From positions 1,736,001 to 1,800,000 of the forward strand of contig NZ_SWBM01000001.1 of the NCBI RefSeq assembly GCF_005116465.1: DNA of 64,000 nt. The letters are read 5' to 3'. The position numbers were made by a program, and so were the translations under genes. The DNA is from Robertmurraya kyonggiensis. GTDB taxonomy: Bacteria > Bacillota > Bacilli > Bacillales > Cytobacillaceae. How positions within the stretch are numbered: the stretch's first letter is position 1; every line of letters starts with the position of its first letter. Shown here in pieces: positions 35,927 to 44,084 of the stretch. The notes under the pieces are model-generated. The model had not been told where the DNA came from, ran no database searches, and saw only the letters and a list, made by a program, of their open reading frames with translations.

Positions 35927-36916
35927 TTATACTTCTTCAAGCACTTTTTCAATTTGTATACTTTGACTATATCTTAAATCAATTAATCTCTCATCCGTTT
36001 GAATTAGACATCGAATCGGATCGTATGGGTCAATCATAAGAATGGTCCCTACACTTTGATCCGTGAGCAACACTCTTTTTCCTACTAAACTATTCATAAT
36101 CTTATTCATGAAAGTTAAGACAATATTAGGGTCGAGCTTGCCGAAAGCATCATTTTGCATTTGTTTCATAACCGCATAAAATGGAGATGCCCGATGGTAT
36201 ACTCTTTCTGATGACATGGCATGAAAAACATCAGCAACAGCAACGATTTTTGATAAATAACTAATCTGGTGACCTGCTAGGCCCAGTGGATAGCCCTTTC
36301 CATCTTCTCTCTCATGGTGCTGTAACGCAATAAGTGCCACATTTTCGTTAATCGAGTCAATGTTTTTCAGTAATTCATAACCATAAATGGTATGAAGCTT
36401 CATTTCATCGTATTCTTCTTTTGTAAGCTTTCCAGGTTTATGTAATATTTCGGTAGATATTTTCGCTTTCCCAATATCATGCAGGGTAGCCCCTAACGTT
36501 AAATCATTCAAATCTTTAGGTGGCAGGTTCAACCACTTTCCAATCATTGTTGCAATAATTCCTACACAAATTGTGTGTCTATACGTATATTCATCCTTTT
36601 CATTTAATTCATAGAATAAATGATATAAGTGAGGTATTTTAGCGGCTTGTTTAATAGTTGGAAAAATATTTTCATGGAGAATTTCTAGAGATAGCTCGCC
36701 ACCATTCCCAACATCATGAAATAGTTCTTTCATATGAATTGTCGCTACATCAATTTCTTTCGTAATTTCCTTTATCATTAGGCGGCTGAATGGATGTGGA
36801 TCTTTTAATTGATGTATTGGCTCTTTGTACTCTTTCATCGACTCTAATATCGCATCAATTTCCGAAATTGTCATAGATGAATTTTTATTAATGATCGTAC
36901 CAAACCCTTTTCTCAT
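35927..36916 (-). CDS. HD-GYP domain protein (probable cyclic-dinucleotide phosphodiesterase)
   Basis: A 329-residue cytoplasmic protein, start at ATG 36916 (MRKGFGTIINKNS) behind AGGTGG. The HD-GYP domain spans about 110-290: TYRHTICVGIIA, HDIGKAK, and HHEREDGKGYPLGLAG, with all metal and GYP residues present. Such domains degrade cyclic di-GMP. A short C-terminal beta domain (VGTILMIDPYDPIRCLIQ) follows. The N-terminus is helical and not recognised. Monocistronic. Confidence 0.88.
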   Translation of the reverse strand: MRKGFGTIINKNSSMTISEIDAILESMKEYKEPIHQLKDPHPFSRLMIKEITKEIDVATIHMKELFHDVGNGGELSLEILHENIFPTIKQAAKIPHLYHLFYELNEKDEYTYRHTICVGIIATMIGKWLNLPPKDLNDLTLGATLHDIGKAKISTEILHKPGKLTKEEYDEMKLHTIYGYELLKNIDSINENVALIALQHHEREDGKGYPLGLAGHQISYLSKIVAVADVFHAMSSERVYHRASPFYAVMKQMQNDAFGKLDPNIVLTFMNKIMNSLVGKRVLLTDQSVGTILMIDPYDPIRCLIQTDERLIDLRYSQSIQIEKVLEEV

Positions 36917-37039
36917 GTTTCCACCTACTTTCTGAACTTTCAAACAAACCCCTATAACATCAGAATAGTATATTTTCCAAATTTAAACAATGACTATTTT
37001 GAATTTTTTGTCGTTTTATCATAAAAGCCCTTACATTGC

Positions 37040-37069
37040 TTGACGAATGCCTATTTGATCCTGTATATT
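37040..37069 (+). promoter_or_regulatory. SigA promoter of cspD with long 5' leader
   Basis: TTGACG, an 18-base spacer and TATATT precede the cspD start by about 125 bp. The long leader between them is typical of cold-shock mRNAs, whose structure changes with temperature. Confidence 0.55.
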
Positions 37070-37195
37070 AATAACATCATTATTCAGAATATATTTCCGC
37101 ATTTGGAAACATTTAGATTAATATATTCCGTTTGATGGTAATCTATCTTCGACACATCTTTAGTGTCTTGAATGGCTTAGGAGGCAACGTTTAAT

Positions 37196-37396
37196 ATGCA
37201 AAATGGTAAAGTAAAATGGTTCAACAATGAAAAAGGTTTTGGATTTATCGAAGTTGAAGGCGGAGACGATGTATTCGTACATTTCACTGCAATCCAAGGT
37301 GACGGTTTTAAATCATTAGAAGAAGGTCAAGAAGTTTCTTTCGAAATCGTCGAAGGCAACCGTGGACCACAAGCTTCTAACGTTGTAAAGCTATAA
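37196..37396 (+). CDS. cspD: Cold shock protein CspD
   Basis: A 66-residue OB-fold RNA chaperone. RNP1 (KGFGFIEV) and RNP2 (VFVHFTAI) are intact, and the ending [10 protein letters not shown] is standard. It differs from B. subtilis CspD at only a few positions as I remember it. TAGGAGG precedes the ATG and a strong terminator follows. Confidence 0.97.
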   Translation: MQNGKVKWFNNEKGFGFIEVEGGDDVFVHFTAIQGDGFKSLEEGQEVSFEIVEGNRGPQASNVVKL

Positions 37397-37415
37397 TAAT
37401 CTTATATTATCATTC

Positions 37416-37443
37416 AAGGCTGGCGAATTTTCGCCAGCCTTTT
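37416..37443 (+). terminator. Terminator of cspD
   Basis: AAGGCTGGCGAattTTCGCCAGCCTT is a long GC-rich stem followed by TT. Confidence 0.85.
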
Positions 37444-37455
37444 AAATCGTTGCTT

Positions 37456-37632
37456 TTAAGTTAACTTATCACCAATCATTTTAATTTTTTGCCCAACCGT
37501 ACATTGTGAAATGCAAAATTTATGGGCATACGTCCTTCCAATTTCTTTCTTATGGTATTTATGTAAAAAACAACCCTTGCAATAGCTGTTCAAAATTTCT
37601 TCAACTTCCAACAATACTTGCTTTCGATTCAA
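37456..37632 (-). CDS. ypeQ: YpeQ-type zinc-finger protein
   Basis: A 58-residue protein. TTG start at 37632 (LNRKQVLLEVEEILNSYCKG), preceded by AAAAGGGAG. Cysteines and histidines in YCKGCFLHKYH and YAHKFCISQC form the small zinc-finger pattern of the YpeQ family. Its place beside cspD and ypeP matches B. subtilis. Function unknown; it may bind nucleic acid. Confidence 0.85.
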   Translation of the reverse strand: MNRKQVLLEVEEILNSYCKGCFLHKYHKKEIGRTYAHKFCISQCTVGQKIKMIGDKLT

Positions 37633-37647
37633 GTGATCTACTCCCTT

Positions 37648-38304
37648 TTAATTAATCTCGATTGTGCTATTAATGATGGTTCCTTCAAGAGCCTGAGTAG
37701 CCAATCGGTCCGCCTCTTTATTTTCCTTTCGAGGTAACGCCTCATAACGTGGTTCAATTCCTAATTCCTTCATTTTCTCTTCTATTCTGTCGAGCCAACG
37801 ATTTAAATTTTCTTCAAAACAAGGCCATTCCCCTTCTAATTGCTTTAGGACGACTTGTGAATCTCCTTTAATTTCAACAGGCAGATGATGTACGCCGAGT
37901 TCCTCAAGCAAATTCAATGCATAGTAAAGAGCAGCATATTCTGCTTCATTATTCGTATCCATTTGTTCTATGAGCTCATTGCCTCTTAAACGGAAGTTCT
38001 TTTTCCCCTGTTTATAATAGATAATGGCACCCAATCCAGCTTCATTCGTATCTTTATTAAATCCTCCATCAAAATAGACCTCAATATCATGTGGCTCTTC
38101 TTCAATTTCTGCAGACAGCTTTCGAAGCTCCTTCAGCGACCAAGAGCTATTCATTTCATCGATAAAAGATAAATCTGTCGCCCTTCCCGATTTTTCTAAT
38201 TGTTCTCCTGTTAAAAGAGCCATTTCTGCATCAAGCCAATCTGATTTAAACAATACTTTGCGATTTCCAGTTATTTTATACTGCATCTCGATTTGATATT
38301 TCAT
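37648..38304 (-). CDS. ypeP: RNase H-like protein YpeP
   Basis: A 218-residue protein. An N-terminal domain of about 70 residues precedes an RNase HI-like fold: VYFDGGFNKDTNEAGLGAII (first aspartate), TNNEAEYAALYYAL (glutamate), EIKGDSQVVLKQLEGEW (aspartate) and RKENKEADRLATQAL (last aspartate). All four acidic residues are present, so nuclease activity is possible, although B. subtilis YpeP was not found to complement RNase H as far as I recall. It lies 15 bp upstream of ypeQ. Confidence 0.85.
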   Translation of the reverse strand: MKYQIEMQYKITGNRKVLFKSDWLDAEMALLTGEQLEKSGRATDLSFIDEMNSSWSLKELRKLSAEIEEEPHDIEVYFDGGFNKDTNEAGLGAIIYYKQGKKNFRLRGNELIEQMDTNNEAEYAALYYALNLLEELGVHHLPVEIKGDSQVVLKQLEGEWPCFEENLNRWLDRIEEKMKELGIEPRYEALPRKENKEADRLATQALEGTIINSTIEIN

Positions 38305-38396
38305 ATTTTCAACCCGTTTCTACTATAGAATAAACATTTCCTATTTTCACTGTGCATAAATATCGTTATAATGGTCAAGGACAATTTAATAAGCCT

Positions 38397-38437
38397 ATGC
38401 GGTTCGTAAACTCCCGCATTATCAAAACTACAGGAGG
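38397..38437 (+). ncRNA. PreQ1-I riboswitch controlling ypdP translation
   Basis: ATGCGG/CCGCAT form the first stem. The loop carries GGTTC and ACTCCC, and the tail ATTATCAAAACTA leads into CAGGAGG. This matches the class I preQ1 consensus (GGUUC...CCC...AAAACUA). CTCC of the loop can pair with GGAG of the ribosome site to form the pseudoknot, so ligand binding should block translation of the transporter. Confidence 0.85.
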
Positions 38438-38444
38438 ATAATAT

Positions 38445-39122
38445 ATGTTTAATGAATGGTTCGGCCTTGTCTTCGTAATCGTGAATTTTATTCTACTACT
38501 GGTCTGTTACCGACTCTTCGGAAAAACTGGTTTGTTCGTTTGGATCGGTTTCTCTACTGTTTTAGCCAATCTTCAGGTTGTCAAAACAATAGAAATCTTT
38601 GGCTTAACGGCCACACTCGGGAATGCCATGTATGGGTCTGCTTTTCTTGTTACTGATATTTTAAACGAAAAGTATGGGAAAGATGACGCAAAAAAAGCAG
38701 TTTGGCTCGGTTTCTTTACATTACTTACAATGACTATTATTATGCAAATGGTTCTGTTATTTAAACCACATGAAATCGATTTTGCCCAAGAACATCTAAG
38801 TGCTATATTCGGGATCTTACCAAGAATTGCGCTCGGAAGTTTAGTTGCATATCTTGTAAGTCAATTTGCTGATGTTTATATCTTTTCCTATTTAAGAAAC
38901 AAATTCCCTACAGATGGGCAATTTTGGATTCGTAATAACGGAAGTACGATGTTAAGCCAATTGTTAGATACAATTGTATTTACAAGTATCGCTTTCTTAG
39001 GCGTCTATCCATTCAATGAGTGGGTTCAAATATTTATTACGACGTATTTGTTAAAATTTATCATAGCTTTATTAGATACCCCGTTTGGATATATTGCCAA
39101 ACGCTTTCCAGCAAAGCCTTAA
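38445..39122 (+). CDS. ypdP: Queuosine precursor transporter (YpdP, YhhQ/Vut_1 family)
   Basis: A 225-residue membrane protein with about six helices. Family segments include AFLVTDILNEKYGKDDAKKAVWLGFF and DGQFWIRNNGSTMLSQLLDTIVF. YhhQ homologues take up preQ0/preQ1 for queuosine in tRNA. The preQ1 riboswitch whose tail merges with the ribosome site supports this use here. A terminator follows. Confidence 0.93.
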   Translation: MFNEWFGLVFVIVNFILLLVCYRLFGKTGLFVWIGFSTVLANLQVVKTIEIFGLTATLGNAMYGSAFLVTDILNEKYGKDDAKKAVWLGFFTLLTMTIIMQMVLLFKPHEIDFAQEHLSAIFGILPRIALGSLVAYLVSQFADVYIFSYLRNKFPTDGQFWIRNNGSTMLSQLLDTIVFTSIAFLGVYPFNEWVQIFITTYLLKFIIALLDTPFGYIAKRFPAKP

Positions 39123-39150
39123 GGATACCGTTTTCGGTATCCTTTTTTAT
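39123..39150 (+). terminator. Terminator of ypdP
   Basis: GGATACCGttttCGGTATCC followed by TTTTTT, one base after the stop. Confidence 0.9.
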
Positions 39151-39240
39151 TCATCTAGAAGAAAAAACAATCTTCACAAATGGCAGATTATTTAACATTC
39201 ATGATACACTATGATTAGTTTATTCTGGGAGGATTTCATC

Positions 39241-39639
39241 TTGATTGAAGTATACATAGATGGAGCAAGTGCAGGAAATCCAGGGCCAAGTGGTGCTGGG
39301 ATTTTTATAAAAGGCAACGGGGAACTTGAGAATTATGCCCTCCCCCTTGGAATCATGAGCAACCATGAAGCGGAATTTGTTGCGTTTATTGAAGCCTTAA
39401 AGATTTGTCATGAAAAAGAATATAAAGTTGTCTCATTTCGAACCGATTCAGAGTTAGTAAATCGCGCAGTGGAAAAAGAGTTTGTTAAAAATAAAGTGTA
39501 TGCTCCTTTTCTCGAGGAAGCACTTCGATTGATGAATAAATTTGATTTATTTTTCATGAAGTGGATTCCAAGCTCTGAGAATAAAACAGCAGACAATCTC
39601 GCAAGAACTGCTATTCGGAAAAATACAGAAAAGAGGTAG
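39241..39639 (+). CDS. ypdQ: RNase HI-family protein YpdQ
   Basis: A 132-residue compact RNase H fold starting at TTG 39241, 8 nt after GGGAGG. Acidic residues are in EVYIDGASAGNPGPSGAGIF, NHEAEFVAFIEAL, FRTDSELVNRAV and ENKTADNLARTA, so the catalytic set appears complete. It is the second RNase H-like gene within 1.6 kb. The next gene starts 5 bp after its stop, so the two are coupled. Confidence 0.88.
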   Translation: MIEVYIDGASAGNPGPSGAGIFIKGNGELENYALPLGIMSNHEAEFVAFIEALKICHEKEYKVVSFRTDSELVNRAVEKEFVKNKVYAPFLEEALRLMNKFDLFFMKWIPSSENKTADNLARTAIRKNTEKR

Positions 39640-39644
39640 AAGCT

Positions 39645-40568
39645 TTGTCTAAAAAAACATTATTCGCTGATATATCTTTATTACTTGTGGCGTTTGTCTG
39701 GGGCACTACCTTTGTTATTGTGCAAAACGCCATTGACTTCCTTCCACCCATCACGTTTATTAGCGTACGGTTCTTATTAGCAGCCCTGCTATTAGGTGGA
39801 TGGTTATTTCTTTTTGAAAGAGAACAATTGAAGCACTTGAATCGAAAAATAATACTCTCTGGCGTCATAATAGGAGGCTGGTTATTTCTAGGTTATGCAA
39901 CACAAACCGCCGGATTGTTATATACAAGTTCTTCAAAAGCTGGTTTTATCACAGGATTAAGTGTTGTATTTGTGCCAATTTTAACGTTTTTATTATTAAA
40001 ACAGCAGCCAAAGAAAAAAGCCGTTATCGGCGTTTTAGTCGCTACAATCGGACTTTACTTCCTAACAATGACAGATGTTACAGAACTTAATAAAGGAGAT
40101 GCATTGGTTTTTATTTGTGCGATCGGATTTGCTATGCAAATTGTTTACACAGGTAAATATAGTAGCAGTTACCCTTCCCTCTTATTAACAGTTATTCAAA
40201 TTGGAACAGTCGCTATTTATTCGATGATCTACTCCTTTTTCTTCGAAGATTGGACTCTTGCCTTTCAACCGAAGATACTATTTAGCCACGATGTTCTAGT
40301 TGCTCTTATCATCACGGCTGTTTTTGCAACAGCTCTGGCTTTCTTTGCTCAAACGAATTTTCAAAAGTTCACGACTCCTACAAGGGTTGCATTAATCTTT
40401 GCAACAGAACCGGTTTTTGCAGCTATTGCTGGTTTCATATGGGCTCATGACCGACTATCGGTTAGCGCCATTATCGGTTGCTTATTAATTTTAGCTGGAA
40501 TGATTTTTGCCGAACTTCCAGATACAAAGTTATTTGTTCGTCAAAAAAAGAATTCTCTTGGACTATAA
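39645..40568 (+). CDS. EamA/DMT-superfamily transporter
   Basis: A 307-residue protein with ten membrane helices in two EamA repeats (ADISLLLVAFVWGTTFVIVQ and ALVFICAIGFAMQIVYTG begin the halves). TTG start at 39645 with AGAGG upstream. Repeat-end signatures PPITFISVRFLLAALLLGGW and FATEPVFAAIAGFIW are typical of drug/metabolite exporters. The substrate is unknown. A strong hairpin follows. Confidence 0.9.
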   Translation: MSKKTLFADISLLLVAFVWGTTFVIVQNAIDFLPPITFISVRFLLAALLLGGWLFLFEREQLKHLNRKIILSGVIIGGWLFLGYATQTAGLLYTSSSKAGFITGLSVVFVPILTFLLLKQQPKKKAVIGVLVATIGLYFLTMTDVTELNKGDALVFICAIGFAMQIVYTGKYSSSYPSLLLTVIQIGTVAIYSMIYSFFFEDWTLAFQPKILFSHDVLVALIITAVFATALAFFAQTNFQKFTTPTRVALIFATEPVFAAIAGFIWAHDRLSVSAIIGCLLILAGMIFAELPDTKLFVRQKKNSLGL

Positions 40569-40573
40569 AGAAA

Positions 40574-40597
40574 GGCACACTCGAAACGGAGTGTGCC
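40574..40597 (+). terminator. Hairpin after the EamA gene
   Basis: GGCACACTCgaaacgGAGTGTGCC is a 9-bp GC-rich stem directly after the stop, with only a weak T-rich tail (CTAAAATTTG). Confidence 0.7.
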
Positions 40598-40624
40598 CTA
40601 AAATTTGTTCCTGTATGTATAGCC

Positions 40625-40891
40625 TTAAATAGCTAAAATATTTTTTTCTTTAATAAATTTTAGCGCTTCTGACCTAGACGTAATTTGATTGGATTTAAAC
40701 ATTTCTAGTAAAGAGACATAAAAACTCCCATCAAATCTTTTTTGTGCCTTCAATGTTAATTCCAAAGCTGTACGCGCAAGCTCATCCGATGCATCCGTAT
40801 ATTGCTTACCGAAATAAATAAAACCAATTGCATCTTCTCCGAACTGAAAACCCTTTCCTTCTAGTAGCTGTAAATATTCTTCTAATCCCAC
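40625..40891 (-). CDS. Small conserved-looking protein, function unknown
   Basis: An 88-residue protein with GTG start at 40891 behind GGGAGAGGG. All helical and soluble: LEEYLQLLEGKGFQFGEDAI, DELARTALELTLKAQKRFDG, SEALKFIKEKNILAI. It resembles small DUF-type proteins found in Bacillus, but I cannot assign one. It is followed 37 bp upstream by yuiD on the same strand. Confidence 0.6.
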   Translation of the reverse strand: MGLEEYLQLLEGKGFQFGEDAIGFIYFGKQYTDASDELARTALELTLKAQKRFDGSFYVSLLEMFKSNQITSRSEALKFIKEKNILAI

Positions 40892-40928
40892 AACAAAGTC
40901 CCTCTCCCGCCTGAACTTCTTATTCCTT

Positions 40929-41420
40929 CTAAAATTTTAGCCTAAATTTCGACCATTTTCTATCTTTTTTTGATAATAAATGCCCTAAAGTGCCAGTCAA
41001 CACTCCAAGCATTGCTCCACCTAAAACCTCTTCAGGCTTATGGCCAAGCATTTCTTTGAGCTTTTTCGGGGATTTTTGCTCAAACTTCACTTTTTCGTCA
41101 TGGTGAATTTTGTCGATTAAATCACCTAAATCATTTACCTTTAATGTGAGCTCTCCTGTTTGGCGTCTAATTCCTTGCGCATCATACATCACAATTAAGC
41201 CATAAACGAGGGAAAGAGCAAAATCAATGGTAGGTACTCCTCTCTGTAGAGCAATATAGGTTGTCAAAGATGACACTCCAGCTGAATGAGAACTCGGCAT
41301 GCCACCCGTTTGAAAAAATAACTCTGGTCTCCATTCCAGTTCCTTCATGTAGTGAATCGGAATTTTCAATCCTTGAGCGAGTCCAATACTCAGTAAAGCA
41401 ATGTATACCCCTTTATTCAT
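40929..41420 (-). CDS. yuiD: Divergent PAP2-family membrane protein YuiD
   Basis: A 163-residue protein of the DUF212/divergent PAP2 family. The phosphatase-like signature GGMPSSHSAGVSSL is present and four hydrophobic segments make it membrane-bound. The charged loop HHDEKVKFEQKSPKKLKEML and GHKPEEVLGGAMLG are conserved in B. subtilis YuiD. AGAGGTG precedes the ATG. The physiological substrate is unknown. Confidence 0.88.
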   Translation of the reverse strand: MNKGVYIALLSIGLAQGLKIPIHYMKELEWRPELFFQTGGMPSSHSAGVSSLTTYIALQRGVPTIDFALSLVYGLIVMYDAQGIRRQTGELTLKVNDLGDLIDKIHHDEKVKFEQKSPKKLKEMLGHKPEEVLGGAMLGVLTGTLGHLLSKKDRKWSKFRLKF

Positions 41421-41545
41421 AGCTACACCTCTTTTTTTAGGCTCTAAGCTTTAGTTTGATTTACAAGGCAACAAACTATGCAAAGGTATTGCATGACATT
41501 CCGTCCGTATGCAAATACTTTAAGCATGACAAGGGAGGTGTTTGA

Positions 41546-41686
41546 ATGGCTAAACATAACCAGCGTAATCGAGGAAAGAAAGCACCGGGAGTCAATCCTC
41601 AAGGATACGGCCAAGATGCCGAGTTAACGGAAAACCCCAAAAGTGAATTAGAGGCGCGAGCAAAGAAAGGGAATACAAAGATTTAA
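41546..41686 (+). CDS. sspL: Small acid-soluble spore protein SspL
   Basis: A 46-residue protein with ATG at 41546 after AAGGGAGGTG. Sequence pieces GKKAPGVNPQGYGQDAELT and NPKSELEARAKKGNTKI match SspL, a minor spore protein made in the forespore under SigG. A TGCATG element upstream (about 41491) and AATACT about 18 bases later could be the SigG promoter, which is weak evidence. Its presence marks the organism as an endospore former. Confidence 0.88.
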   Translation: MAKHNQRNRGKKAPGVNPQGYGQDAELTENPKSELEARAKKGNTKI

Positions 41687-41743
41687 AAGGATTTAAGAAG
41701 TAGTTTTACAACAGCTTTCTAAAATATTATCTACATGGCCGTT

Positions 41744-42012
41744 CCATGAGGACATTGTTTTGCAGGTTTCCGAAATTAGTGTCTTTATGAACGGCTCATG
41801 CGGACATTGTTTCGAGGTCTTCTCACATTAGTGGCTTCATGAACGCTTCATGCGGACATTGTTTCGAGGTCTTCTCACATTAGTGGCTTCATGAACGCTT
41901 CATGCGGACATTGTTTCGAGGTCTTCTTACATTAGTGGCTTCATGAACGCTTCATGCGGACATTGTTCCGAGACTTTCTCACAGTAGTGTCTTCATGAAC
42001 GCTTCATGTCTC
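41744..42012. repeat. Tandem array of about five 52-bp units with internal palindrome
   Basis: The word GACATTG recurs at 41751, 41803, 41855, 41907 and 41959, exactly 52 bp apart. The outer units have diverged; the three central units are nearly identical. Each unit contains CATGAAcgcTTCATG, a perfect 6-bp inverted repeat around CGC. The unit length is not a multiple of three, so it is not a protein repeat. There are no spacers, so it is not a CRISPR. It fills the space between sspL and the zinc locus. Confidence 0.9.
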
Positions 42013-42059
42013 AAGTTTAAAGTTCTCTGTGTGAAACAACATCTCGAACCGCACTGAAT

Positions 42060-42938
42060 CTACAGTATTTTAGTCAATACCGGATAAATATAGGGACTAG
42101 TAGGTTCTTCAATCACTTTCCAATTCACCGCTTTAATTACTGGTATTTCAACTCCGTTGTAGATCATTACATCCAGCGTTCCTTCCATTTCAAGCCACGT
42201 ATCTTCTGGATATTCATTTGCTTTCTCTAATTCTGCCATCAAACCGATGATGCTTGCATCTGCAATACAATGCGTAATGAGAAATCTGGAAAGTACTAAC
42301 TGATTTCCCCGCATCCCCTTTTCCTTATAAACAAATCCTTGAACTTTTATTTTTTTCCCTTGAAAATTTACAGGAGAGTCACTTATAGCTTCATAGTATG
42401 AGGCGAATATGTCTTCCTTCATCTCAATCAACTCTGACTGCTCTAATTTTTTCATTTTATCATCATATTCTTTGTCTGATAGAAAATTATCATTATCTAT
42501 TACTTCTTCATCATAGCCAAACTCATACTCCATTAATTCTTCTTCGTATGAGTTACTATTAGACTGAGGAAGGACAGTTCCTTTATTAGCAGCAATAGAA
42601 GCATCCAATACGCTTGGTGATAATGCAAATCCTGTTACCAGTGGAAAAAGAATGATCGAGTAGTTAACTAATTTTCTAGGCACCGATGCCGAATCACCAT
42701 GATCATGATTGCATCCTGGAGGACAATAGGCATGTTCATTACGATTATTTTCCCATATCCGAAACAGTTGAATTAAAAATAGTAATGTAAAAATCCAAAT
42801 GGCAACGAAACTCATATTTTCATATTTAGGATTAATATATTTGGAAATATCACCAGTGGTATGAAGCTTAATAAAAAACAAATCAAAGGCCATCAATAGA
42901 ATAGCTTTTAAGAAATGCTGAAACCGGGCGCCTACCAT
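42060..42938 (-). CDS. ycgQ: TIGR03943/DUF1980-type membrane protein YcgQ
   Basis: About 292 residues. I start it at ATG 42938 (MVGARFQHFLKA), 9 nt after AGGAGG; the ATG at 42947 touches that site. Three or four membrane helices lie in the first 130 residues, with a histidine/cysteine-rich cytoplasmic stretch between them (CPPGCNHDHGDS). A soluble OB-like domain follows (VNFQGKKIKVQGFVYKEKGM, FLITHCIADASI). YcgQ and the YcgR permease occur as a pair, often with CobW GTPases in metal-stress loci. Confidence 0.85.
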   Translation of the reverse strand: MVGARFQHFLKAILLMAFDLFFIKLHTTGDISKYINPKYENMSFVAIWIFTLLFLIQLFRIWENNRNEHAYCPPGCNHDHGDSASVPRKLVNYSIILFPLVTGFALSPSVLDASIAANKGTVLPQSNSNSYEEELMEYEFGYDEEVIDNDNFLSDKEYDDKMKKLEQSELIEMKEDIFASYYEAISDSPVNFQGKKIKVQGFVYKEKGMRGNQLVLSRFLITHCIADASIIGLMAELEKANEYPEDTWLEMEGTLDVMIYNGVEIPVIKAVNWKVIEEPTSPYIYPVLTKIL

Positions 42939-42951
42939 TTCTTTCATCCTC

Positions 42952-43956
42952 CTAAAAGAAACTCAATAAGGTAGTACAAATAAATACAAAAACCGTAATG
43001 AGTACCAATAAAATCAATACAAACCTAGCTTTAAACATACTCAATAACATAATTGTATTTTTCAAATCAATCATCGGGCCAAATACTAAGAATGCTAAGA
43101 TGGAGGCTGAGGGAACTAAATTGCTAAAAGATGCTCCAATAAAGGCATCCGCTTCCGAACATAAGGACAAGATATAGGCTAGTCCCATCATAACAACCGA
43201 TGAACCAACGACCCCATCACCAAAGACAAAAAGAGAGTTTGCTGAGATATGCGTTTGAACTGCAGCTGCGATAAATGCCCCAATAATCAAGTATTTTCCC
43301 ATATCAAAAAATTCATCGATGGAATGTTTCATCATACCTTCGATTTTGACAGTAAATGACTCATTCCTTTTCATTGTAGGATCTGACGAAGTAAAGTCCG
43401 AAATCGTATGTTTCAATTGTTTTGACCTAAATAGAATACTGATGCTTAGAGCTATAACTACAGCTGCTACAAAACCAATTCCCATCCTTAAAGCAGCCAT
43501 TTTACTATCATTTCCAAACGCCATGTAAGTAGAGAATATGACAATCGGATTAATGAGCGGGCCCGTTAGGAGGAATCCCACTCCAGCATGTAGTGGGACT
43601 CCCTTTTCCACTAATCTTCTTACAATCGGGACAATTCCACACTCACAAGCAGGAAACAAAGCACCAACCACACAACTCATCACGACAGCCAAAAATCGGT
43701 TTTTGGGAATCAAACGGCGAATATGATCCTCTGTCACGAATATTTGAATGAACCCAGCGATAAGTACCCCAATTAAAACAAATGGAATAGCTTCAATAAG
43801 AATACTTAAGAAAATGGTATTTAATTGCAGAAAAGAATCCGAAATGTGAAAGGACAGTTTTTCACCAGCCAATTGAGTAAACAATATAAAATAGAGGACA
43901 ACACTGATGGCTATTAAACTTGTAAAATCGATTAAATATGAGTGTATATGGCGCAT
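42952..43956 (-). CDS. ycgR: DUF318/ArsP-like permease YcgR
   Basis: A 334-residue membrane protein with about eight helices. The paired signatures GALFPACECGIVPIVRRLVEKGVP and SLCSEADAFIGASF carry the cysteines and acidic residue conserved in DUF318 permeases. It starts 13 bp before ycgQ and is expected to function with it. Transport substrate unknown; linked here to zinc by neighbours. The upstream 85 bp contains no clear Zur box. Confidence 0.88.
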   Translation of the reverse strand: MRHIHSYLIDFTSLIAISVVLYFILFTQLAGEKLSFHISDSFLQLNTIFLSILIEAIPFVLIGVLIAGFIQIFVTEDHIRRLIPKNRFLAVVMSCVVGALFPACECGIVPIVRRLVEKGVPLHAGVGFLLTGPLINPIVIFSTYMAFGNDSKMAALRMGIGFVAAVVIALSISILFRSKQLKHTISDFTSSDPTMKRNESFTVKIEGMMKHSIDEFFDMGKYLIIGAFIAAAVQTHISANSLFVFGDGVVGSSVVMMGLAYILSLCSEADAFIGASFSNLVPSASILAFLVFGPMIDLKNTIMLLSMFKARFVLILLVLITVFVFICTTLLSFF

Positions 43957-44040
43957 TGAAAAATCATTCCTTTATCTCTTACTTCAACTCATCTTCAATA
44001 TATATGCGATAAGTTTCAATTTAAGTGTACAATCATAAAA

Positions 44041-44075
44041 AAAGAAGGGCAGACGAACATTTTGCCGCCGCCCAC
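44041..44075 (-). terminator. Terminator after the CobW gene
   Basis: GGGC...GCCC arms at 44047-44073 enclose CGTC/GGCG-like inner pairs. On the minus strand the stem is followed by TTCTTTTTTT, so ycgR-ycgQ probably has a separate promoter. Confidence 0.7.
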
Positions 44076-44084
44076 TTAAACAAT

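Noticed and set aside
41744-42012. Possible CRISPR array
   Set aside because: Units follow each other directly with no variable spacers, and no cas gene is present.
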